From positions 13,518,501 through 13,582,500 of the forward strand of contig OY987244.1 in the NCBI GenBank assembly GCA_963920765.1: a DNA stretch of 64,000 bases. Direction: 5' to 3'. The position numbers and the translations under genes are program-made. Origin of the DNA: Ulota crispa (Eukaryota; Streptophyta; Bryopsida; Orthotrichales; Orthotrichaceae). Below the pieces are notes generated by a model, which worked only from the letters and a program-made list of their open reading frames with translations, had not been told where the DNA came from and made no database searches. Shown here one piece after another: positions 43,059-56,334 of this stretch; position 1 is the stretch's first letter; each line of letters opens with the position of its first letter.

Positions 43059-44011
43059 TTTAACCCTAAAGAACCATTGTCCCTATGGGGAACATGGTGG
43101 ACTTTGGTCATGTACCCATGGCTAAACTACTCTATGTGATTTTATGAAACTTTTATTGAAGGTGGAGAATTCAAAAACCTATTTGGACATCTAATATTTT
43201 CTCCATTCCAACACTTGATGAAGAAGTTATGCTTGAATTTCAGAAAATTTGAGGAGGATTGCCCATACAAGTAGCCCAAAAACTTCTTTAAAATTTACAT
43301 TTTTTAAGTTAAAATTTGAAATTGGTTCTTTAGATTTTTTTTTATATGTGAAAAGCTTTTAATCATTCAATTTCAATCAATGAGATGAAAGTTATGAGGA
43401 GTTTTTGTTTGTGGGCAATTGTGAATTCTCTATTCTAAAATAAACTTTGAAGTCCTTTATTTGACTCAATTTTCAATATTTTGGAAAAAAAAACTAAACC
43501 AAAGGAAATAGACTGTTTATCACAACATTGTCATTGTTTGGATTTTTATTTTTCATTTTGATAAATAAATTCTTAAATTTTTTGTGTTTTGACTCATTCT
43601 CTACTGCTTTTCACTTACTATTTTTTTCCCATGTGTTGTATAGTTCCAATTGATTTAGAAATTCTCCCACATATACCTAACTTGATCTCCTATTAGGAAA
43701 AAATAAAGTGCAACTTTGGGTAGAGCAATTTTTTGTTATAAGAGTGGTCAAAGGCTTTTGAAATATTTAGGCTGCATGGAAAAAAACTTTTTTTTTCACT
43801 TTAGATATAAATATCACATTCCTCTCCATTTGGAATGAGCTGATTTTTTTTCCCACAAGTACCTCTTCTAGTTTGAGGCCACATTTGAGGCAAGATACTA
43901 CAATTGGATTTCTCAAAAACAAAAGATAAAATCCCTTAATATTAAACCTCCTAGAAGTGGCAATTTTTAGTGATTTCAGAGAAAAAAGGGCTTGGTCCTT
44001 TAGGGATTAAG
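43059..44011. mobile_element. TTTAACCC-tipped element, copy 3 (nested)
   Basis: Left TTTAACCCTAAAGAACCA and right GGTCCTTTAGGGATTAAG are inverted repeats. It sits inside 42862-44260. Its left three quarters form one arm of a large inverted repeat whose other arm is 45790-46570. Confidence 0.55.
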
Positions 44012-44339
44012 AACTCCCCAAGCTAGTATTATAAGCGTATGAGCACACTAAAGACAACTCCTACACACAAATATACATTTTTTGTGATTTAGGACTTTGA
44101 AAAATCTTTGTCAACAAATGCTTGCAATTGGAATGATTTTAAATTGATGTCAATATTTTTTATTTCCTCTTCCTAACCCAACACTTTTTTTTTCAAAATT
44201 CATTAACTTGTTTTCCTACCCCAAAAACCTTTAGTTTGGCACTTATGGGTGCTCCTACCTTACTTGATAACTTAAGCGATTCTGTGACAAACTACAAAGA
44301 GTTTGAGGCAACAACAAGGACAATAGTTATTTTCCACAG

Positions 44340-44660
44340 GTAAGAAAATAATAAATATTGGAATTTCAAAATTTTCATAATTTAATATGCAAAATTGAAG
44401 TTATTGTGAATTTTGGAAGTCAAGAGGTGTTCCAGACCCATGGCCAATTTCTACACTCATGCAATTTTGATAATAGCCAAACTACTTTTAGCTCATTACT
44501 TCCTACTTCACTTCGGGACATGTGGCATGACTTAAGTGATCCCAACCTTGAAAAGAACAAAAGAACACATTCCAAATCACATATCCATGCTAATGTTGGA
44601 AATAGCACACCCTACAAGTTGAGTGGGGCGTTGGTGGCTATGGGCACTTCCACCTTAATT
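44340..44660. repeat. Dispersed repeat R3, copy 2
   Basis: Same-orientation relative of 31690-32040. A 118-codon frame at 44358-44714 crosses it but is not shared as an open frame by the other copy. Confidence 0.6.
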
Positions 44661-45518
44661 CCATCAAATAGACCAATTTCCTTGGTAGCACAAATATTTT
44701 TTTGTCCAACTTGAAAGGTTCTAGGCCTTTTGAAGGAAAATTTAAGAATTGCATTGTAATCAGTTGGTTGGGCAAAAAAGGTATTTAGTTTTGAAATATT
44801 AATCTCTAAAAGCCAATTGTTCCTACAAGGGACAAAATAGAGTATGGGCAAGCTTATACTATTGAACTTTTTTATTAACCTCTATGGGTCAAACAACATT
44901 TTTTGGCAACATAGCAATTTCTGGTAGGCTAGTACTTATAGAAAAATAAATACATTCTCACAAAAAGTTTAAAGAACATGTGTTCAAGGAGTGGCTTTCT
45001 CATGCAACAATTTTTATACCATTTTGATTTGAAAAAAAAAGGTTAAAATGGAAAATGTCACTGTGCTTGTTTGTTGGACAAGATAGTCAGAATGATTTAC
45101 ACTACAACTAAACTTTTTGTGACCTTGCCCAAAAGTTGAGGGATAGAGCTTGAGGCAAGGATGGATAACGATTTCCTCTCCATCTAACAATGTTTAGTAA
45201 TAGGTTTATAACATCTACTAGTTGTAATTGGAATTTGCGTTAATACTTGTTGTGTTAATAATTAAACATTTAGTTGCTAAGTAATATTGTTCCTAATTGT
45301 TTATGGATATTGTAATCTATTTTTGCAATAAAGAAAGCCAAATTTGTTTAAGTTATTCTAGTAATTAAACAATTTCCTTTCTTAAAGCCTTAATAATTTG
45401 TGCTAAACTTGCAATTCACAACAAATTATGTTTATATGAAGTGAAAATATATATGTTTTTTCTTACACATTTAAGTAAGTTGATAAATTAAAATACATAA
45501 TAAATAAACTTTTACAAA

Positions 45519-45520
<2 letters not shown>

Positions 45521-45559
<39 letters not shown>
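45521..45559. repeat. (AT)n microsatellite
   Basis: About 19 uninterrupted AT dinucleotides. Confidence 0.95.
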
Positions 45560-45561
<2 letters not shown>

Positions 45562-46570
45562 TAAAAATAATGTAGATATAAATTTAGCACATATCAAATT
45601 AACAATTTTCAAATTACACAAAGTTAGTTAAAATAATAATAATGTTGAAATAACAAATATATGAAAATACACAATTGAGTTGCTCACAAATCAATACTAA
45701 AAAAACTAAAACCACATATATGTTAAGAAAAATAGTATCAAACAGAGTTTCATGAAAATTTTATATTTTTTGACAAAAAATGAATTAAGCATTTATATTG
45801 AATATGATTCATTATTTACCTTTGAACTGAGGAAAAAATGTTTTCTGCCCTACTTTTCATAAATATTAGAAGCCTTTAACAACCTTTACATGAAAAAAAT
45901 TGCTCTACCCAAAGTTGAGCCTTTATTTTTCTATGTAGGAGATCAAGTTAGGCATACATGGGAGAATTTTCAAATCAATTGGAAATATGTAGCACATTGG
46001 GAAAAAATAGTAAGTAGAAAGAAGTAGAGAATGAGTCAAAACACTAAATTGTTAAAAATATATTCATTCAAGTGAAAATTGCAAATCCCAATGGTTGCAA
46101 CGTTGTTATAAGAAATCTACTTCTTTTGGTTTAACATTTTTTTCAAAATATTGAAAATTGAGTGAAATATAGGACTTCAAAGTTCATTTTAGAGTAGAAA
46201 ATCCATAACTGCCCGCAAACAAAAACTCCTCATAACTTTCATCTCATTGACTGAAACTGAATGATTCGAAACTTCCCATGTATCAAAAAATCTAAAGAAC
46301 TAATTTCAAAATTTTATTGTAAAAAAATGTGAATTTTAAAGGTTGCTTGGACAGGCAATCCTCCTCAAATTTTCATAAATTTATGCATAACTTCTTTGTC
46401 AAATTTCAAAATGAAAAAAAAAAAAAAGATGCCCACATAGGACTTTAAATTCTCCACATTCAATAAAAATTTCAAAAAATTACAAAAAATAACTTATCCA
46501 AAGGTATATGCCAAAAGTATCACTTGTCCCTTAAGGGAACAATTAATCCTTTAGAGACTATTAAAAATAA

Positions 46571-49500
46571 ACAAAAATGGGAAATTTTGAATTATTTCAA
46601 ATTCTTCCATTAAATTAAAAAAATTAAACTTTTCTGCAAAGGAAAAAATGATTTGTGAAAGATAACGCCATCAAATTATTAGTAAAAAAAGTGTAATTCA
46701 GAACACTTGGAATCTTTTTTGGATGAATTGGGAGATGATTCTTGAAAATCGAGCATTCAAAATTAAAATAAATAAACATAATGAGTCTAACTGAACCTTA
46801 TGGATAATTTTTAAAATACCATCAAAATTGAAAAAACAAAATTTCTTTAAATAATTTAATTAACTCATTAAAAAATCCGCAGAATGAAAAGAATTAGTTT
46901 AAAAGGAAGCGTTATCAAACTATTAAATTAACAGAAACGGAAACCACAAAATGTAGATTTTTAAAAAAATATATAGAAGGTAAGGCTTTATATGATGTTT
47001 AAGCAAATTCAATAAAACATTTTCACTTTACGCTAAATAAAGGGAAATTTTAAACTATTTTTGCCTTTGATATTTGCAAATAAACAAGTTCACATTAAAT
47101 TAGTAATTAATCTCAAACATTGTATACAAAATGCACTTGATGATAAAAAATTTAGAATATAAAGCAATTTGTAATTTTATGAAATGAAATATTAAATTTT
47201 AACATACGTGTCACCTGCACTTGATGATTAAAACATAAAGATTGAAGTATTTAGCATTTGAAAAAGTTGAAAATGAATTTGAATATCAAAATCACAATAG
47301 TTATTTACTAAATATTTAGAACACAGAAATAGAATAAAATTTTAAAAATAACCATCCATTTTAAACATTGCATAGCATGTGTATTATGTATTGAATCAAG
47401 TGTATAAAATAGTAAATAATTTCACCTAGATTAGAAGTCAATTTAGCTTACCTATTGTTGAAGATTTTTCTTTTTACAATTGCGCAATATAGACAAACAA
47501 AATATTCATTTAAGTTGCATTTTCATAAAATTAATAGCATTTTTTTTTGACATGTTCGTAAAACTTATAAACTTTCAAAACACCTATCAATAATCTCAAA
47601 GACTTTGCTTTTTATAAGAGAGTTAAATGATGAATGTGTGCTTATTTACACTCTATTTATAAAGTATCATCATTCTACTTTTGTATGTAAATAATCATTT
47701 ATGGTTAAACATAAATTTAAATTTGTGCTTCACATATCACTATATTTTCAATTTCTATATCACTAGATTTGAGCTTTTAGTAACACAAGACTTAAGCTTG
47801 TGTTATAATTATACTTGTAATTATTGTATTATTATAGTTAAATTCATGGTAACATTTTTAAATACACATGTTTAATTTTTTTATAAAAATCAATAAATTT
47901 ATGATTTTTATTTTGAAGAATTGAAATAATTCCATCTCAATATAAAAAAACAAAAACCAACATTTAATCTAAAATAATTATTAAATTACATTAGAATTTT
48001 CAAAAAATTTGTAAAGTTTTATTATAAACCTTCTTAAAGAATGATTATGAATTTTTTTAAACACATCAAAAATAAAATAAATAAACAAAATTTTTAATAT
48101 GTAAGGATTTCATGTATAATCAAGTTAAATGCATATGATGTAATTCATTTGAGCAAAGTAAAATATTTAGATTTTTAAAGAAAATTATTATTATTATCTT
48201 TTATAAAAATAAACAAAATTAAAAAATTAGTTTAAAAACATTTTAATCTAGATAAAAAAGTTACTTGATTGTAAGTATAAATTTACCTCAATATCACATT
48301 TATTTTACTTTATGAAATAAATTTTCTTTACGTTGTCTTGATAGAATGTATCCTATCATGTAGATATTTGAAGTTTACAAAACTTTTACAAGTTCTTGTG
48401 ATGCTCCCAAAGCATTTTTTTAATACAGTGGTTTGTTGGATTTGACTTTGCACCTCTATTATAAGTTACATTAGAAAATATAAGTACGTGCAAAACTTAA
48501 CTTTGCTTAGCTACAACTCTTATTTTTGCCACACTTTTACTTTTGGTTTTAAATGTTTAGAGCACGCTATTAGAAACACTAAAAATACATTTATGTTTGT
48601 TTTTTGTTCTCTTTTATTGCTAAGAAAATCTTTTAAAAAATAAATGTTAGTTTTATATTAGTTGATTATATACATGACGATATTGATGTTTTGCTTGAGA
48701 GACAAAGTATGCAATTAAGTAAAATAATTTTTTAATTATCCATAGTTTCATAAAATTGTTCCTAGATATCAGTTCTACGCCAATAATTCCGCATTGCATT
48801 AAGGAATTGAAAAAAATTTAAATAATTTTTAATGATAATTTATTGGAAGCAAATGATGCACTTGTTGATCATATTAAAGCACAACGAGTCAATCTTTGTT
48901 TAGATGACTTAAAAGATTTGTTCATAGAATATATGAAATATTATATTAACAATAATTGGTTATTTTGCAAGCTCTTTGGACATCAACTTTGTGACCAATT
49001 TTGAACCACAGAATTACGTTGTTAGTCACTCTTCTGAGATCCTCTCCTTAAATTCAGTAAGCAATAGTGTTTTAGAATCTTCAAAGTAATTTATTACTTT
49101 GAACTACTTAGTGAACATTTACTTCAAAGCATGTACCTCCTTAAAAGCACATTGATAGTTCTTCACAATATCACTTAGCACTTGCAACGTCCCTATGTGG
49201 ACAGAACAGTTTCTGACTAGTATTACTTCTTTTTAGTCTTCTAAAAAATTTCACAAAGTCTGTTGACTAGGCGTGTTATATTTTGAATATGCAATACAAG
49301 CTAATTTGACTTTAGAGTATGGTAGCTTCAAATAATGCTGGTTCGATTGGCCACGGAGAGAGCCTCAACACGTTTTTCACCTTTAAATGCGTAATGTGGA
49401 AAACATTTCAAAAGAGTTGTCGGAATTTATCATTTAGTAAAAAATAGTATGCAATGATAATATTACTGGAAAATATCAACGTTGGCACAAACATCCGTTG

Positions 49501-52229
49501 TTTTATTAACTTGTAATAAAAGCTACTTTGTAATTTCAACTAAGTTGTATATTTTATAAAGTGATAGCTTCTGGCATTCTATTCAACTAAAAGTATTAAT
49601 TGAAGACTAAAATGTTGAAGTTGATGAGATTTTAAAAATGTTGTTGCAGATGAAAACTTCATGAATACACTGCGTAATTACTTACAGCAATCATTCTGAG
49701 TAATACGTGATATTTATAAGAATTATTTCCTTGCAATTTGACCAACTAAAGCTGATAAAAAAACTTGTTTGGATATTTTGAGCTCTATTAAATCCTTACA
49801 TTAATTAAAGCACCATAATTATGTATTTATTGAATACTTTTGTTCAACTATGCAAAATGACAACATTTAAGAATGCTATATTAAATGGAATTTTGTAAAT
49901 GGATTGTGTTAGAAAATTAATAAGACTCAAAATCTGATTTGAGAAAAAATAAACATTTTTATGATTGCGTGGAAATCTAAAGTTAAAAATGGCATTATTT
50001 AATGTGCCCTCAACATTTCATTTACACAAATAGATATTATAAATAACACTTGGCTTTGTATAATTCTACCTACAATGCAAAAAAAATTATTGTATATTAA
50101 AAAAAAATTTAAGTTGTTTTTGTTCTACTTGTATTCTATAGCAATGTTTTAGCAAAAGTTGAAGAAATTTTATATAATGCGTCATGATATAAATGATACA
50201 AACTAGTTTGTCATGAATTGATTTTGTAGTTACATCATGAAAATTTTTAATTCAATATATATTTAATTTGGAAAGTAAATGATATGACGTATGTTATTAC
50301 TATACATATTTTTGAAATCAAATTTTTAATTATGACAAATATTTCTATTTTTTTAAAGTTAATTAGTCTTAAAAATATGATTTCAAAATTAATTGCTAGA
50401 AAACAAAATTGTAGCGGTTAACACTATTTTCTTTATGTTGGCGCAAAAAACATTTGTTACAATTTTGGATATAGGGCTAGTTGGTTGTTACAACTTTCCT
50501 GCCTACATAGCTCACTAAGTAGTATTAACTTATGTATATTTTGTAAACGCTTGTATAAGTTTAATAAAAATCAAATCCGGATCATTTAACGGATAAAAAA
50601 ATTTATTTTAATTAATCGCTATTCTGATGAAAATCCCTCTATCGCATAGATATATATGCTTATTTTCTATATTTGTTTTGATTTTAATAAACAAGAAGTC
50701 AAGGAAAAAAAGATGATCTGGTGAAAACCACGGTTTGATGACAACACAGCAGCCATTGATACCAAAGCGCTACACCGTTGTGTCACATGCACAGCTCATG
50801 GGAGCAAATAACAAATTGCCTGAACCAATTTACTGTCTTACTAACGTGTCAAGTGATGGGCCACCATCACTGCTTGATGAATCTGATGGAATTCAAATCA
50901 AGACCGGCAAACAATCAAAGACAATCACTTTTCTAGCCAATTAAATATACAACTTGACGATTGAAGAAGTGTTCCACGCTTTTGTATTCTTATAAGGGTA
51001 TGTAATCACCCTAGAAAGATATTTTTTTATTTATTTTTTCTATGTATTTATTTAAATGTTTAAAAGGCTCATGTGCTTTGTTTTTTTTTAAATAAAATTA
51101 CCAAGGAATTAAAATAGACTTGAAATTATTAAAAAAAAAAAAAACGTATTTTTCATAGGATAAAAAGTCTAGAAGTATGTTTTAATGTGCTCATCCTTTT
51201 ATAATAAAAAAATGAAAGTAGAAGAAAAAATTCCTTGGTATGTTGGAGTGTGCGTGTTAGTGGGAGTTTGGAGGAAAAAAAAAATCCGCAACTTGCTGGA
51301 GACACAACTTTCTGAGTCTGAATTTTTTTAATTAAAATTTGGAAGAGATTTTCCTTGTACAACTACCTTTCTAAAATGAATTTGTAAATTTTATTTGGAG
51401 TAGAGATGCAAAAGTTATGAATGTTTAAATTTTGGAGTTCAAAAGTCAAACTATGAATAAAGACTGAGATTTTGACAAGTCATAGCTTACAATCTGTCTA
51501 TCATTTTGCGACAAGATTTGAAAGGAGTATTTATCATAATTTTATCTTCTAAAAAATCACCAAACTTTTTATTTAAAACTTTGAGAAGGAAGTTATGGAG
51601 GTGTATAAGATAAGAGTTAGTTGTCCTTTTGTTAAGTAAATGTCAAAATTTTGAAGAACCATAACTTTTAAACGGTTTAAAAATTTTTTTTCAAAATTTT
51701 AGAAATGATAGATTGTTGTAATAGCTTTCTAGCTTGTTAGTACTTATTTTATTTAGAATTTTATTGGAAAAGTTATAATGTGTAAGTTGGGAAGTTGGAT
51801 GCTCACTACATATTTGAGATCCAAACTTTGATTCATTAATATTGACAGATATAATTTTAATTTGTAGTGATTTTTTTAAAAACTACAATCAGTTTTATTC
51901 ATTTTTTAAAATTAATGTCATACTTATATGTAAAAGTTATAGAACAAAAGTTATAAAGATTTGAAAAGGCAATGATTAATTTATTAAGGGAGAAAACTCT
52001 CTACTTTGAACATGTATTACTTTTCAATAATAGTTTAAAATGAGTTGAAATTTAGCGAGATGTTAGGTGGTTTGAAAGACTTTCTAAAATGCTAATATAC
52101 TTAGCATTTGGATTTTTGAATTATATTGTGAAACTAGATAGAAGGTCACAATTTTTTTTTAATTTTTTATTTGAGATTTTCCTCATTTTTTTTAAACGTG
52201 AAGATTTCTTGAAGAATGTTTTAGGTTTA
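46571..52229. other. Very AT-rich stretch without recognised genes
   Basis: Base composition drops sharply from about 44.9 kb on. No domain, TIR or tandem repeat of note was seen. A slightly richer open frame at 50735-50944 (69 codons) starts MMTTQQPLIPKRYTVV; no family is recognised and no splice partners were found. Parts of 48.7-50 kb read like decayed coding DNA but match nothing I can name. Confidence 0.35.
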
Positions 52230-52446
52230 GGAGATTGACATGTATACCACACCTTTTTAAGTATTGTACTCTATCCTTTATATATGACCAATGTTTATAA
52301 CAAGTGTGGACCACATCTAAGACCACATCACTAATTTAATAAAGACACCTCTACCGCACCGTTGAACCTTCTAAACCAGACCTTTCCGTTAATCTAAAGA
52401 TAATACAGTTATTGAGATGTGGGATCAGTCGTTGCATGCTCCCAGA
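52230..52446. repeat. Left TIR of the MULE
   Basis: Pairs with 55688-55902 over its whole length at high but imperfect identity, showing some age. Confidence 0.85.
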
Positions 52447-52713
52447 CTCTCACTCATATTCCTCAACCTTTATCAATGTTTCGCACCCAACTTAGTAGCT
52501 GCATATTTACTGAGTGAAAATACTATCTCCGCTCTTTGTCAATGCATTGCATCTATTCTCTTGATCTTTGTCGCTTATTTCAATCTCTCTTGCTTCTCAC
52601 AATTACTTTATCTACTTTTTTTTTTTTGTTCTCTCTCATTTCTCTAGATCTCTCAATTTTATTTGCTCGCTTTTTACTCTTAGAAATCAATATGCTTTGT
52701 TATTTTTGTCAAA

Positions 52714-55580
52714 ATGCCTCTTAATATTTCCATCGCTGTAGTATTTGTTTTTTGTGAAGAAGCTATAGAAGCTGTTCAGAGCTTTGCCAATTTTGAGGAA
52801 TATGTGATTTGCACAAAGCGATCGCGTACTGTAAAAAACAAGAAAGATGGTGAAATTAAACACAAAATCTTGACGTGCGTGCACTCTGGAAAACACGTTT
52901 TGAAGCAAGCTTATATATACTAAATCACCACAACAAAAACAAATTGCTCATTTTGTATTATACTTTGGAAGGACCTTGAAGGCTGACGTACTAAAATCAC
53001 CGACTTATACCATAACCATGAGCCTGCTAACACTGATGTTTATCTTAGTATGATGCAATTGTTGGACCACTAAGTTGACCTTGTTAAACAACTATCACGC
53101 GTTAGTGTCTCTCCCAAGGCCATACTTGCATCATTGCGTGAGGCAAATATTGATTGCAAAGCAACCAACCGTGACTTGTACAATGTGAAGCAGGAACTGA
53201 AAAGGAGAGCATTAAGTGGTCGACTTCTAATTGAAGCGTTTCTAAACAGCTTGGCTGAAGCAGGACTCTACCACCAGGTTAAACGCAATGTGCAAACCTT
53301 GACGCATCTCTTTATTATGCAAAAAGCTGCAGAGGATATATCTTGCAAGTACTGTGGCAATTTCTTATGATTTTCAGATAGCACATACAAGACCAATCAA
53401 TACAACATACCATTATTGCATTGTGTAGATGTGACAGCCACCAACACAATTTGTACATTATTTTTTTGTTTCATGAAAAATGAGATATCAAATGATTACA
53501 GTTGGATGCTAGATCAACTTCAAGTTTTGTTAAACATGATAGGTCTTGCAAACACTTTAATCTTTGTGACAGATTAAGAGCTTGCATTCAGGAATAAAAT
53601 TGCAGTTGTATTTCCAGCATCAGAAATTGATTTTTGTTAGTAGCATGTTAGCAAGAATATATTGGCCAAGACTCGTTGATTGTTTTTATCAAACGAATTC
53701 AACGTATTTATGGCACTATGGCATGAGTTGATCAACTCATCAACAAAAATGGAGTATGAAGCAATATTTGAGAAAATGCAATTATTGGTGTCACAGCCAA
53801 CTTTTTTGTATTTATTGACTGCATGGCTACTAGTACGAACACATCTTTACTATACAATAGAATATCAAATGATTTTTTGTTTGGCCCTTGCAACCTACCA
53901 ATGTCAAGTAGGTAGATGATTTTCCACTCAACTTTTGGTTACTTTACTGGCTATATTAAGACAAAAAAAGTGCAAAAGGTCTTTTGATTTTCTTGTTTTG
54001 TTATTGAAGTGCAATAAAGCACTATCAACGATTTTATGTGAAACATGTTTATTTCTTTTGTTTTCATGCTACTAGCGTTGTTTTTGACGAAAATTGACTT
54101 CTAGTAGTGAGGATTGAAATTGCAATTTTGCCTTATGTCGTAGACTTACAATTGAGCTTGCAAATGTAGCTACACAAGAGAAATGTACTTTGCTTAAAAA
54201 CACATGAATTTACTTGCTGAATTGAATGTCCATCAGCATTAGTACAATTATCACCATCAAGGCCATATAACTGTATTCAAAGTAAGAAAACAATAGTATA
54301 GTTGTAAAAATCAAAGGTTTTTTATATTAAACCCTAAATGATCTCTCGTTCTCAGGATTTTTTAATTAAACCTTGAGCGGAAAAATGGGTACAAGCAATA
54401 TCAATCTAGCATATGTATTTGCTTTACTACAAACCCAACTGGCTATGCTTATTAATTTGTAACCTACAAAGTTTAAGGGTACTTGAAAAGTTTCTTAAAG
54501 CCAAAATAAGTCTCTTTAGTACATAGTAGGCTCCTTGGGACAAAAGCTTCACATATTCAATTACTATGATATTTTAGACATTTTTTTTGAGTTGAAATAA
54601 TTTATAACAAGTAAAGAAAACTGTTTAATACTTAGATGGTATGTAACATGTAAATTCAAGAATTTCAAAATATAATTTACTGATATTATGGTATTAAAAG
54701 TCCTCATATTTCAGATGGTCATGAGAGACATTAGTTGAAATTTATTATTTGAAGCCCATTCTAGAAACACAACTTATTTGATAGATTGCAACAACACTGT
54801 TATACATGGAAAAAAATTGAGCTAATGTTTGTTTTTTATATTTTCAGGTGCGCATGCAGACCTCAAAAAATGGATTTGTACATCAACAAATGATTTGCAT
54901 CATGTCTGTGGCGCCATCCAACTTTCTTGTAATCAACAGCATGCAAAAATCAGCCATGAACATGCAATTCAGCGCAACATGATCCCTGTCAACTGCCAAA
55001 ATACATTATGGATTGATGTCTATTGAAAAATCTCTATCTATGTTTTAAATAAAGCAATGGATTAATATCTCAAGTCTTTATTAATCAACATTGCAGATGA
55101 TGTTTGTACAAAAGTATTGGAAGTAATAATAAGAATTCCTTGTGCCCATTTAATTGCAATGCAAAGTGCTCAAGGGATGTCTTTTAGTGTTACGGATTTC
55201 CACCAGCAGTGGTGGTTAAACTAGCCTAGGAGACTTGATATGATTAATTTTAACTTGACGTTTAGCAAACAAAGTGATAAAGTTCAAGAACTGTATAATT
55301 CAATGCCCGTACATTGATAACAATTTGCAAACACTGCCCTTGAGCGCTTTGAAGAGGAATTATTCAACATTGAGGTGAAAAATCCTGAACAAATCAAATC
55401 TAGAGGACGACCAACAGATGTATCAACATCTACAACAACACAACAAGATCCTTTGGCATTTGAATATGTGTAGCATAAATTTTCACAACCATCTCAGCAA
55501 AGTCAACAACATTGTAGTATATGTCATGCTGTTGGCTACAATGCAAGGACGTGTTTTTCTGTTTCGCAACTTTTCAGCTC
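52714..55580 (+). pseudogene. Decayed MULE/FAR1-type transposase
   Basis: Family blocks appear in the right order. A FAR1-like DNA-binding part (EEAIEAVQSFANFEEYVIC, 52750-52860) is followed by HNHEPANTD. Then come VSPKAILASLREANID and GRLLIEAFLNSLAEAG (53110-53270). The DDE core has DSTYKTNQYNIPLL (53375-53420), MKNEISNDYSWMLDQLQVLL and IFVTD followed by a stop, then HVSKNILAKTR (53640-53680). Next is GAHADLKKW (54848 on), a SWIM-like CTKVLEV-IPCAHLI (55105-55170) and a C-terminal CSICHAVGYNARTC knuckle in which the usual His is Tyr. In-frame stops (for example 53071 and 53368) and frame changes prevent function. An intron of about 936 bp (53912-54847) is probable. Confidence 0.85.
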
Positions 55581-55687
55581 TTAGCAATGGCTATTGTTCT
55601 AACAAGCAGCAAATTTTTTTGCATCAAAGTGTCATTCGGAAAAATGAGAGTTATTTTTAGGGGGAGAGTGAATGTGATTACTCTCAT

Positions 55688-55902
55688 CCGAGAGCATACA
55701 ATGACTGATCCCACGCCTCAACAGTCGCGTTATCTTTAGATTAAAGGAAATGTCTGGTTTAAAAGGTTTAATGGTGTGGTAGAGATGTCTTTTAGAATTA
55801 GTAGTGCTGTCCCGGATGTGGTCCACACTTACTATAAACATTGGTCAAATATAGAGGGTGTGGTACAATACTTGAAAGGGTGTGGTATACATATCAATCC
55901 CC
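55688..55902. repeat. Right TIR of the MULE
   Basis: Complement of the left TIR; the outermost bases read ATACATATCAATCCCC. Confidence 0.85.
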
Positions 55903-56334
55903 TTAGATTTATTGTTTATTAATGAATGGGATGTGACTTTGTTATTCTTCGCTAGATTTAGAGGCTTGTTGTCTTTTAATTTTTTTTCTGTTTTGTAAAC
56001 ATCATGGCAAGCAGTTTGGATTATACCAAATTTAACTTCATTGATTTTCGTAATGACAAAGTAAGATTGATCACCCACATAGTCAAGACTTGCTCCGTTC
56101 TTACAGTTCGGCGTTCTGGCCAGTAGACCATAGATTTAATTTTAGGGTTCTATCATTTGGACGATAGCTTGCACTAGTAGAAAACTCCTTCCAAAACAAC
56201 AGAAAACCAACAGTTTCTTGTTGATTTGGGCACTTGTCCACGCTAATTGACTAATTTAACAGAATTTTGTAAAAAACTAAATACGTTCTGTTGATTTGGA
56301 CACCATTATCTAAAATCAACAGAAATTTTGGAAT

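Larger units (their letters stand above)
42862..44260. mobile_element. TA-flanked AGGTAGG element, 1.4 kb
   Basis: Ends AGGTAGGAGCACC and GGTGCTCCTACCT are exact inverted repeats with TA on both sides. It contains a nested TTTAACCC-tipped unit (43059-44011) and a 21-bp tandem repeat. No transposase is recognisable. Confidence 0.7.
43055..46570. repeat. Large inverted repeat, arms of about 775 bp
   Basis: 43055-43830 and 45790-46570 are diverged reverse complements. Paired landmarks are GGTGGAGAATTC, GCAATCCTCCTCAAATTTTC, AAAACTCCTCATAACTTTCATCTCATTGA, TGACTCATTCTCTAC and AGATCAAGTTAGG. They are separated by about 2 kb that includes repeat R3. It likely reflects two copies of the TTTAACCC element in opposite orientation. 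Confidence 0.75.
52230..55902 (+). mobile_element. Mutator-like element (MULE) with full TIRs and 9-bp TSD
   Basis: The terminal inverted repeats are about 215 bp (52230-52446 and 55688-55902). They begin GGAGATTGACATGTATACC and GGGGATTGATATGTATACC and stay alignable inward to GTGGGATCAGTC and TTGCATGCTC/TTGTATGCTC. Flanks are TTAGGTTTA (52221-52229) and TTAGATTTA (55903-55911), 8 of 9 bases identical, the target-duplication length of Mutator elements. The interior holds a broken FAR1-type transposase. A deletion-type relative is at 57977. Confidence 0.9.

Noticed and set aside
48700-50000. Possible decayed transposase
   Set aside because: Some stretches read like broken coding DNA, but no catalytic motif, TIR or target duplication could be found.
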